Shown: positions 1-5,006 of the stretch, one piece after another
Layout of the letters: the number at the start of each line of letters is the position of its first letter
Position numbering within the stretch: position 1 is the first letter of the stretch
NCBI GenBank assembly: GCA_947627125.1
Contig: CANQUY010000119.1
Location: forward strand, 1-5,235
DNA length: 5,235 nt
Direction of reading: 5' to 3'
Source of the DNA: an uncultured Clostridia bacterium
Lineage (GTDB): Bacteria > Bacillota > Clostridia > Christensenellales > Borkfalkiaceae
Notes under the pieces: generated by a model
The model's input: only the letters and a program-made list of their open reading frames with translations
Told to the model about the DNA's origin: nothing
The model's database searches: none
Program-made: the position numbers and the translations under genes

Positions 1-1401
1 GACAGCATCGAGGACATGCCCGAAGAGGTCGCCCGCCGTATCGCGGAGCAGGAAGAGATCCTGAAACTTTTGGAGGAGCGCAAATTCTCCGTATTAAAGC
101 CGCTCCTTTCTTCGATGAACGAGACCGACCTCGCCGAGATCTTCGAGGGCGCGCGGGAGGAGGACCTCGTGGTACTCTTCCGCATCCTGCCGAAGGACCT
201 CGCCGCCGACATGTTTGTCGAGATCGACAGCGACACGCAGGAGAAACTCTTAAAGAAGCTCTCCGACAGGGAGATCAAGGCCGTCATGGACGAGCTCTTC
301 CTCGATGATACGGTGGACCTCATTGAGGAGATGCCTGCCAATGTCGTCAAACGGCTTCTCGCCCAGAGCGACAGCGAAACGCGCGCCTATATCAACGAAC
401 TCTTGAAGTACCCCAAGGACAGCGTTGGCTCCATCATGACGATCGAGTACGTCCGCTTCCTGCCCGATATGACGGTGGAAAAGGCCTTCGACAGGATCCG
501 CGAAACGGCGATCGACAAGGAAACCATCTACACTTGCTATGTGACGGACACCTCCAACAAGCTCATCGGCCTCGTGACGGCGAAGGAGCTCATGCTCGCG
601 AAGAAGGACGCCCTTATCGGGGAGATCATGCACGACAACGTCATCTACGTGAGTACGCAGGACGACAGGGAAGAGGCCGCCCGCAAGATCTCCGACTACG
701 GCTTTTTGGCCATTCCCGTCGTGGATGATGAACGGCGGCTCGTCGGCATCGTCACCGTTGACGACGCAATGGACGTCATCGAGCAGGAGAACACCGAGGA
801 TATCGAGAGGATGGCGGCTATCTTGCCCGCGCAGAAGCCGTATTTAAAGACGAGTGTGTTTTCCATCTTTAAGGCCCGCGTGCCGTGGCTGCTCATTCTC
901 ATGGTGAGCGCGACGTTCACGGGGCTCATCATCAACACCTTTGAGGGGCGGCTGAATGCGATCAGTTCCGTGCTGTTCGCCTGCGTTCCCATGCTGATGG
1001 ACACGGGCGGGAATTCGGGCTCGCAGGCCTCCGTCACCGTCATCCGCTCCCTCGCGCTCGGAGAACTGACGACGAAGGATACGCTTAAAGTGCTATGGAA
1101 GGAGATGCGGGCGTCCGTGCTGTTGGCGGCGACCCTCTCCGTCGCGTGTTTCTGCAAATTACAGCTCATTGACAGGCTTCTCTTCGGCTATGAGAGCTAT
1201 ACGCTGCTGTTGAGCGCAGTCGTTTCGCTGGCAATGTTCGCAACGGTCGTCATCGCGAAGCTCGTAGGCTGTCTTCTGCCCCTCGGCGTGAAAGCCGTGA
1301 AGCTCGACCCCGCCGCCGTCGCCTCGCCCTTCATCACGACGATCGTAGACGCGGTTTCCCTCATCATCTTCTGCGGCCTCTCCGTCGCCATTTTGGGTTG
1401 A
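1..1401 (+). CDS. mgtE: Magnesium transporter MgtE (5' end possibly outside window)
   Basis: MgtE is a homodimeric Mg2+-selective channel of the cytoplasmic membrane, gated by intracellular Mg2+ bound to its cytosolic domains. Numbering from the ATG at 16 gives 461 residues, close to the usual ~450. The domain order is complete: an acidic helical MgtE_N domain (about 15-130), two CBS domains (about 137-195 and 203-258), a connecting plug helix with the motif ENTEDIERMAA (258-268), then five predicted membrane segments (about 288-461). The pore signature MDTGGNSGSQ is at 328-337 and the last helix carries DPAAVASPFITTIVD (431-445). D445 appears to match the pore aspartate D432 of the Thermus protein, and N333 its N332. 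The reading frame is open to base 1. The ATG at 16 has GAGGA only one base upstream, too close for a usual ribosome site, so an earlier start outside the window is possible. Family identity is very secure; the start is not. Transcription probably ends at the shared hairpin near 1651-1683. Confidence 0.96.
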   Translation, partial: DSIEDMPEEVARRIAEQEEILKLLEERKFSVLKPLLSSMNETDLAEIFEGAREEDLVVLFRILPKDLAADMFVEIDSDTQEKLLKKLSDREIKAVMDELFLDDTVDLIEEMPANVVKRLLAQSDSETRAYINELLKYPKDSVGSIMTIEYVRFLPDMTVEKAFDRIRETAIDKETIYTCYVTDTSNKLIGLVTAKELMLAKKDALIGEIMHDNVIYVSTQDDREEAARKISDYGFLAIPVVDDERRLVGIVTVDDAMDVIEQENTEDIERMAAILPAQKPYLKTSVFSIFKARVPWLLILMVSATFTGLIINTFEGRLNAISSVLFACVPMLMDTGGNSGSQASVTVIRSLALGELTTKDTLKVLWKEMRASVLLAATLSVACFCKLQLIDRLLFGYESYTLLLSAVVSLAMFATVVIAKLVGCLLPLGVKAVKLDPAAVASPFITTIVDAVSLIIFCGLSVAILG

Positions 1402-1410
1402 GGGGAATGC

Positions 1411-1461
1411 CCCCATCAGTCACCTGCGGTGACAGCCTCCCCCCCAGAGGGGGTAGGCTCC
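1411..1461. repeat. REP-like palindromic block after mgtE
   Basis: Two consecutive inverted repeats begin about 10 bases after the mgtE stop. The first is a perfect six-base stem, GTCACC-TGC-GGTGAC (1419-1433). The second pairs a C run (1441-1445) with a G run (1449-1453) around AGA, and is extended by GCCT (1435-1438) pairing with AGGC (1455-1458) across a small internal mismatch. No reading frame here looks like a gene. From memory, similar C/G-rich double palindromes are scattered between genes in gut Clostridia, so this is probably a dispersed REP-type element. That rests on recall, not on a search. Confidence 0.6.
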
Positions 1462-1609
1462 TCATGACCCCTCCTTGGGGGCCCGAACGCAATCATGCCC
1501 CCTCTTGGGGGCCCGACCGCAGTCATGCCCCTCCTTGGGGGCCCGAACACAGTCATGCCCCTCCTTGGGGGCCCGAACGCAATCATGCCCCCTCCTTGGG
1601 GAGGGGGGG
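1462..1609. repeat. Tandem array of 30-31 bp units (4 full copies plus a partial)
   Basis: The unit starts with TCATG and recurs at 1462, 1493, 1523, 1553 and 1583, giving spacings of 31, 30, 30 and 30 bases. Each full unit reads TCATG, a C-rich run, CTTGGGGGCCCGA, then a short variable tail such as ACGCAA or CCGCAG. The copies at 1523 and 1553 differ only in the tail. The fifth copy keeps TCATG and the C-rich run, then departs into a G-rich tail and closes an eight-base hairpin (1588-1595 with 1600-1607, loop TTGG). Within every unit the C run can pair with the following G run. Units abut without spacers, so this is a minisatellite-like array and not a CRISPR. Confidence 0.9.
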
Positions 1610-1622
1610 TAGGGGGGTGGGG
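1598..1622 (+). other. Putative G-quadruplex motif (four runs of at least 4 G)
   Basis: The plus strand has four G runs of 4, 7, 6 and 4 bases (1598-1601, 1603-1609, 1612-1617, 1619-1622), separated only by A, TA and T. This meets the classical quadruplex pattern with very short loops, a class expected to be stable. It lies in the 3' untranslated region of mgtE, just before the shared terminator. The first two runs also take part in the hairpin of the last tandem repeat unit, so the two structures would compete. Formation is inferred from sequence pattern only. Confidence 0.55.
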
Positions 1623-1643
1623 AAAACCACATCAATACGCTAC

Positions 1644-1678
1644 AAAAAAACAGGAACGGGTGTCCGCTCCTGCTTTTT
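1644..1678 (-). terminator. Intrinsic terminator of the reverse rubrerythrin gene
   Basis: On the minus strand, after the stop at 1704, the RNA would read an A tract (1678-1674), the stem CAGGAGCGG (1672-1664), loop ACAC, CCGTTCCTG (1659-1651), then seven T (1650-1644). The nine-base stem is fully paired in this direction, with one G-U wobble. This is a textbook Rho-independent terminator about 30 bases after the stop codon. Confidence 0.88.
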
Positions 1679-1683
1679 CTTTT
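1651..1683 (+). terminator. Same hairpin read as the mgtE terminator
   Basis: Read on the plus strand, the same stem (1651-1659 with 1664-1672) is followed by CTTTTTCTTTT (1673-1683), so it can also stop transcription coming from mgtE. In this direction the wobble pair becomes an A-C mismatch and the T tract is broken by one C, so it is probably the weaker direction. It lies about 250 bases after the mgtE stop. The mgtE transcript would therefore carry the whole repeat array in its 3' end. Confidence 0.7.
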
Positions 1684-1703
1684 GTGCTTCTTATGTAAAA
1701 AAT

Positions 1704-2228
1704 TTATTTACCAAAGTATCTCTTTAATAGACCCTTGAAGCCTGCGCCGTGGCGGGCTTCATCCTTCGCCATTTCGTGAACGGTGTCGTGGATCGCGTCA
1801 TAACCGAGCTCTTTTGCGCGCTTTGCGAGCTTGAGTTTGCCCTCGCATGCGCCCGCTTCCGCCGCGGCTCTGAGTTCGAGGTTCTTCTTGGTGGAAGGGG
1901 TCACGACTTCGCCCAAGAGTTCCGCAAACTTGGAGGCGTGGTCGGCCTCTTCATAGGCATACCGTTTGTAGGCCTCGGCAATCTCGGGATAGCCCTCGCG
2001 TTCGGCAACGCGCGCCATGGCGAGGTACATGCCGACTTCGCAGCATTCGCCGTTAAAGTTGGCGCGAAGCCCGTCCATCACTTCTTTGTCATCAACGACG
2101 CCGTCGCCGACATGGTGTTCGCACGCGAAGCCCTCTTCCTCGACGGGAACAAACTTCTTCGCATGGCATACGGGGCACTCGGTAACGTCGTCCTCTACGA
2201 TTTCACCGCAGATTGCACATCTTTTCAT
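1704..2228 (-). CDS. Reverse rubrerythrin (NADH peroxidase-type rubrerythrin family protein)
   Basis: This 174-residue protein has a rubredoxin-type iron site at the N terminus (C4, C7, C18, C21 in CAICG and CPVCH) followed by a ferritin-like four-helix domain (about 50-174). Classical rubrerythrins have the opposite order, so this is the reverse type. Characterised clostridial members reduce hydrogen peroxide to water with electrons from NADH delivered through rubredoxin and its reductase. Likely diiron ligands are visible in four helices: E61/E64 in GECCEVGMY, E94 and H97 in EEADH, E125/E129, and E157 and H160 in DEARH. Highly conserved stretches include ELLGEVV, HDTVHEMAKDEARHG and the C-terminal LLKRYFGK. 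The protein should be cytosolic, as no signal peptide is seen. The start is fixed by AAGGAG eight bases upstream. The gene is monocistronic, with its own promoter and terminator. Extra cysteines (C36, C62, C63, C128) have no assigned role. Family assignment is secure; electron donor and substrate are inferred. Confidence 0.95.
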   Translation of the reverse strand: MKRCAICGEIVEDDVTECPVCHAKKFVPVEEEGFACEHHVGDGVVDDKEVMDGLRANFNGECCEVGMYLAMARVAEREGYPEIAEAYKRYAYEEADHASKFAELLGEVVTPSTKKNLELRAAAEAGACEGKLKLAKRAKELGYDAIHDTVHEMAKDEARHGAGFKGLLKRYFGK

Positions 2229-2236
2229 AGTTATAT

Positions 2237-2242
2237 CTCCTT
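2237..2242 (-). promoter_or_regulatory. Ribosome binding site of the reverse rubrerythrin gene
   Basis: The minus strand reads AAGGAG, then eight bases, then ATG at 2228. This is near-perfect complementarity to the 16S rRNA tail at ideal spacing, which decides the start codon and suggests strong translation. Confidence 0.9.
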
Positions 2243-2263
2243 AAAAATAATTTTCGTAACTGT

Positions 2264-2292
2264 ATTATAGCATAGAATTCGGGAAAAGACAA
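2264..2292 (-). promoter_or_regulatory. Sigma-A-type promoter of the reverse rubrerythrin gene
   Basis: On the minus strand, -35 TTGTCT (2292-2287), a 17-base spacer and a perfect -10 TATAAT (2269-2264), preceded by TGC as an extended -10 element. An A/T-only-like stretch just upstream (about 2293-2311) could act as an UP element. The expected transcript start is near 2257, giving a leader of about 28 bases. I do not see a convincing PerR-type palindrome overlapping it. Confidence 0.82.
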
Positions 2293-2320
2293 GATAAATT
2301 TTAAATTTTTGTTGTACGTT

Positions 2321-2388
2321 CATTCTAAGAGAGCAGCGCAGCCCCGCGTCATTCTGAGAGGGCAGCGCAGTCCCGCGTCATTCTGAGA
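2321..2388. repeat. Two 29 bp direct repeats plus a partial third copy
   Basis: The unit beginning CATTCT(A/G)AGAG occurs at 2321-2349 and 2350-2378 with three differences in 29 bases. The first ten bases of a third copy start at 2379, where they form part of the left end of the inverted repeat that follows. The region lies upstream of the reverse rubrerythrin promoter and holds no plausible gene. Confidence 0.85.
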
Positions 2389-2514
2389 AACGGACGTAGT
2401 ACGAAGTCAGATGAATTAACCCGAAGAATCTCGCGGGGCGGTGTTAAAAATGCGGCGAGATGCTTCGATACAGCCTTCGTAGACTGCGTTGTACTCACGT
2501 TCTCAGCATGACGC
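2375..2514. repeat. 140 bp imperfect inverted repeat (MITE/REP-like intergenic element)
   Basis: Two 60-base arms flank a 20-base centre (2435-2454). The outer ends match closely: GCGTCATTCTGAGAA (2375-2389) against the complement of the right end (2500-2514), 14 of 15 bases. The inner ends also match: CGAAGAATCTCGC (2422-2434) against 2455-2467, 12 of 13. The middle of the arms pairs only with gaps. There is no reading frame for a transposase and no obvious target-site duplication. The GTCATTCTGAG...GAAGAATCTCGC type of sequence is, from memory, widely scattered between genes in many bacterial genomes. It probably folds into a long hairpin in transcripts read through from argS and the phosphatase gene. 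Mobility is not shown. Confidence 0.75.
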
Positions 2515-2548
2515 CGCACCAACGGAGCGGGGTTCAACGGGATGGCGT

Positions 2549-2565
2549 TCGCTCAGCATGAGCGA
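2549..2565 (-). other. Small hairpin directly after the HAD phosphatase stop
   Basis: A perfect seven-base stem TCGCTCA/TGAGCGA with loop GCA (2549-2565) lies two bases beyond the stop codon at 2568-2570. No T run follows on the minus strand, so it is not a standard intrinsic terminator. It may protect the 3' end, or be a remnant of the neighbouring repeat, with which it shares CTCAGCATGA. No other terminator for the argS unit was found. Confidence 0.5.
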
Positions 2566-2567
2566 GC

Positions 2568-3200
2568 TTACACGTACTTCAAAACGTCCTCAAACTTTTC
2601 GGCAAACTCCCGTGCGCCGACGGAGAAAAGCTGCTCCCGCGTGCGGTACCCCCAGAGCGCGGAGAGGGGACGCATGCCCGCGTTTCTCGCCGTCAAAAAA
2701 TCCGTTTCGCCGTCGCCCACAAAGAGGGTTTCCGCGGGGCTCACCCGAAGGGAAAGCATGGCATACCGCGCGAGGGATGGATCGGGCTTCACGGGGAAAT
2801 CTCCGCTGTCCCCCGCGACAAAATCGAACATATCCTGCGGAAAATACTTTTTTACCACCTTCACCGTGGCCTCGTGCGGCTTGTTGGATAGGACAGCTGT
2901 CTTGATCCCCATGCGCTTGAGCGTGGAAATGCACTCCGCTGCGCCGCCGTACACATGCGTCAGAAAACAGCTGTTTTCGGCATATATGTTGCGAAATTCC
3001 GCGAGCCGTTCCTCGAGCGGGGCCTCCTTCGGGAGCAACCTCTCCATGAGTTTTCTGGCCCCGTTGCCGATCGCTTCGCGCGTTTCCTCAAGCGAAACGG
3101 CGGGGTAACCGTGCGCCGCCATGACGGCGTTGACGCAGGCGTGCAGGTCGGGAAGGGTGTCGAGAAGGGTCCCGTCGAGGTCGAAAAAGACGGCTTTCAT
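2568..3200 (-). CDS. HAD-family hydrolase, phosphoglycolate phosphatase-like
   Basis: This 210-residue cytosolic phosphatase belongs to the haloacid dehalogenase superfamily. All four motifs are present: motif I DLDGTLLDT with nucleophile D7 and acid/base D9, motif II S105 in LSNK, motif III K138 in KPDP, and motif IV GDGETD with D163 and D167 for Mg2+. The stretch between motifs I and II (about 16-80) is helical and of the size of a C1 cap, as in phosphoglycolate phosphatase (Gph) and the Firmicutes pyrophosphatase PpaX. Sequence alone does not decide between these substrates, so no symbol is given. The ATG at 3200 is preferred: GGAG lies eight bases upstream, and the ATG shares its A with the argS stop (TGATG), indicating translational coupling. 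A GTG at 3203 would add one residue and is less likely. It is probably transcribed from the argS promoter. No functional link to arginine charging is evident; the pairing may be only positional. Confidence 0.93.
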   Translation of the reverse strand: MKAVFFDLDGTLLDTLPDLHACVNAVMAAHGYPAVSLEETREAIGNGARKLMERLLPKEAPLEERLAEFRNIYAENSCFLTHVYGGAAECISTLKRMGIKTAVLSNKPHEATVKVVKKYFPQDMFDFVAGDSGDFPVKPDPSLARYAMLSLRVSPAETLFVGDGETDFLTARNAGMRPLSALWGYRTREQLFSVGAREFAEKFEDVLKYV

Positions 3201-4888
3201 CACATTTTCTCCGGGACGCCGATGCCGAGGAGAGCAAGCGCGTTGGTGAGCGAAATGAGGGAGGCCTTTGTGAGCGCGAGGCGGAACGCGCGGATCTCCT
3301 CCGTTTCTGCCTGCATGATCTTGCAGTCGATATAGAATTTGTTGAATTTCTGCGCGGCGTCCACGGCGAAGCGGGCAACCGTGCTCGGCTCATAATTTTC
3401 GGCGGCCGACTTCACGGCGTCGGGGAAGGAGGCGATCGCCTTCAAGAGCTCAAACTCCTGCGCATTCGGCTCCACGTCGGTGAGTTCAACTCTCGCCCCC
3501 GCGGCCGCGGCCCTTTCGAGCACCGAAGCGGCGCGGGCACATGTGTATTGCACATAAACGCTCGTTTCGCCGTCAAAATTGAGGGCCTTATCGTAAGAAA
3601 AGACGATATCCTTGATTTTATTGTTGTAGAGCGCGCCGAACACGACGGCACCCACGCCGACCTTTTCGGCAACTTCGTCCTTGTTCTCGAGGGCGGGATT
3701 CTTTTCCTCCAAGATCTGCTTTGCCTTCTCGACACAGCGGGAGATGACGTCCTCCAGCCAGACGACCTTGCCCTTCCGCGTGGACATTGCCCCGTCCTCG
3801 AGGGAAACCATGCCGTAGGCGACGTGAATAAGGTCCTTTGCCCACGGCTCCCCCATGAGTTCGACGACCTTAAAGAGCTGCTGAAAGTGCAGATTCTGCT
3901 GATAGGCGACGACGTAGAGGCACTTGTCGAAGTCGTACGTTTCTTTTCTGTAGAGGGCGGCGGCGAGGTCGCGCGTGGCATAGAGGGAGGCCCCGTCCGA
4001 GCGGAGCACAATGAAGGGGGGCATGCCGAAGGGCTCGAGATCCACCACCTGCGCCCCCTGACTTTCGGTGAGGAGGCCCTTTTCCTTCAGTTTCTCCACG
4101 ACGGCGGGGATCTTGTCAATGTAGAAGCTTTCGCCGCAGTAGCTGTCGAATTTGATGTGCAGCCGCTCATAGATCTTTTCAACATAGGAGAGGGTGAGGG
4201 ACTTGAACAGGTTGAAGAGCTCGTTCGCCTCCTCGTCGCCGCTCTCGATGAGGCGGAAATACTCGCGCGCCTCCGCCTCCATCTCCTCCGTCGCCTCGCT
4301 GTTGAAGCGGACGTAGAGGTCGTTGATGGCATGGATGCCGCCCCGTTCGACCTCCTCACGGTTCCCCCAACGCTTGTAGGCGGAGATGAGCTTGCCGAAC
4401 TGCGTGCCGTAGTCCCCCAAGTGATTGATGCCGACGACGTTGTAGCCGAGGGCCTTGAAGATGCGCACGAGCGCGCCGCCGAGCACCGTCGTCGAGAGGT
4501 GGCCGATATGGAAGGGCTTGGCAATGTTGACGGAAGAGTAATCGATGCAGACCGTTTTTCCCGCACCCATGTCCGAGGACCCGTATGCGCATTTTTGCTC
4601 GAGCACTGCGGGAATGACCTCCATAGCGAGGCTCTTTTTGTTGATCTTGAAGTTCAAATACCCGTTGACCGCAGATACGGAGGAGATGACGTCATCCGTC
4701 TGAAAGTTCCCCGCGAGTTCCTCCGCGATCATGGCGGGGGACTTGTGCAGGATCTTGGCGAATCTGAAACAGGGCAGGGCGTAGTCGCCGAGCGAGGTAT
4801 CGGGGGGAACGGCGAGGGATTCCGCGATCTCCGCCCTTGTCATGCCCGCGACGTTGAGTTTTTCTGCAATATAAGTTTTGTAATCCAT
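3200..4888 (-). CDS. argS: Arginyl-tRNA synthetase
   Basis: This class I synthetase attaches arginine to tRNA-Arg with ATP in the cytosol. The 562 residues match the usual size. The N-terminal additional domain, which contacts the tRNA elbow, spans about 1-90 and includes TSLGDYALPCF. The catalytic core has HIGH at 127-130 (in AKPFHIGHLSTT), NHLGDYGTQFGKL (155-167) and YATRDLAAALYR (303-314). MSTRKG (368-373) stands at the KMSKS position. The C-terminal DALR-type anticodon-binding domain runs from about 445 and includes YVQYTCARAASVL and the ending LLGIGVPEKM. The ATG at 4888 is chosen because MDYKTYIAEKL fits the family N terminus and GAAGGA lies about five bases upstream. The frame stays open upstream to 5068, but that part crosses the promoter and the divergent ychF start. 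Its stop overlaps the start of the phosphatase gene by one base. The predicted leader is only about 14 bases, leaving no room for a T-box. Confidence 0.97.
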   Translation of the reverse strand: MDYKTYIAEKLNVAGMTRAEIAESLAVPPDTSLGDYALPCFRFAKILHKSPAMIAEELAGNFQTDDVISSVSAVNGYLNFKINKKSLAMEVIPAVLEQKCAYGSSDMGAGKTVCIDYSSVNIAKPFHIGHLSTTVLGGALVRIFKALGYNVVGINHLGDYGTQFGKLISAYKRWGNREEVERGGIHAINDLYVRFNSEATEEMEAEAREYFRLIESGDEEANELFNLFKSLTLSYVEKIYERLHIKFDSYCGESFYIDKIPAVVEKLKEKGLLTESQGAQVVDLEPFGMPPFIVLRSDGASLYATRDLAAALYRKETYDFDKCLYVVAYQQNLHFQQLFKVVELMGEPWAKDLIHVAYGMVSLEDGAMSTRKGKVVWLEDVISRCVEKAKQILEEKNPALENKDEVAEKVGVGAVVFGALYNNKIKDIVFSYDKALNFDGETSVYVQYTCARAASVLERAAAAGARVELTDVEPNAQEFELLKAIASFPDAVKSAAENYEPSTVARFAVDAAQKFNKFYIDCKIMQAETEEIRAFRLALTKASLISLTNALALLGIGVPEKM

Positions 4889-4908
4889 AATCTTCCTTCT
4901 TCGGAAGT

Positions 4909-4937
4909 ATTTTAGCATATTTTTCCCCGCAAGGCAA
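4909..4937 (-). promoter_or_regulatory. Promoter of the argS-phosphatase unit
   Basis: On the minus strand, -35 TTGCCT (4937-4932), a 17-base spacer and -10 TAAAAT (4914-4909), with TGC directly before the -10 as an extended element. The predicted transcript start is near 4902, only about 14 bases before the argS ATG. It is back to back with the ychF promoter. Confidence 0.75.
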
Positions 4938-4946
4938 CCGAAAGAC

Positions 4947-4975
4947 TTGCCGTTTCCCCGAAAATGTTTTATAAT
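4947..4975 (+). promoter_or_regulatory. Promoter of ychF
   Basis: On the plus strand, -35 TTGCCG (4947-4952), a 17-base spacer and a perfect -10 TATAAT (4970-4975). The predicted start is near 4982, giving a leader of about 25 bases that contains the ribosome site. Its -35 lies nine bases from the -35 of the divergent argS promoter. Confidence 0.78.
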
Positions 4976-5006
4976 TGAAGGAGAAAGAAACACGGAGATA
5001 CCGCTT

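Noticed and set aside
1..15. Mg2+ riboswitch (M-box) leader of mgtE
   Set aside because: The upstream region is outside the window, so nothing can be said.
1462..1609. CRISPR-like array
   Set aside because: Units of 30-31 bases abut directly with no unique spacers, and there are no cas genes in the window.
1398..1727. Open frame of 109 codons encoding repeats of the WGPERNHAPP type across the tandem array
   Set aside because: It starts with TTG inside the mgtE stop region without its own ribosome site, runs through the terminator and into the opposite gene. The repetition is a by-product of 30-base units being a multiple of three.
2250..2292. PerR or Fur operator at the rubrerythrin promoter
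   Set aside because: The TATAAT is explained as the -10 box and the second half of a PerR-type palindrome is absent.
2375..2514. Insertion sequence
   Set aside because: There is no transposase frame and no clear target duplication; at most it is a small non-autonomous element.
2349..2537. 62-codon open frame on the minus strand in the repeat region
   Set aside because: It lies entirely within the repeats, without a ribosome site or recognisable similarity.
3201..3203. GTG start for the HAD phosphatase
   Set aside because: It adds one residue only. The ATG at 3200 has better spacing to GGAG and forms the common TGATG overlap.
4892..4907. Hairpin CTTCC/GGAAG that could hide the argS ribosome site
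   Set aside because: The upstream arm lies between the -10 box and the predicted transcript start, so it would not be in the mRNA.
3548..4915. 455-codon open frame on the plus strand antisense to argS
   Set aside because: It lies over the well-supported argS gene, has no recognisable domain or ribosome site, and is explained by GC-rich codon bias in argS.
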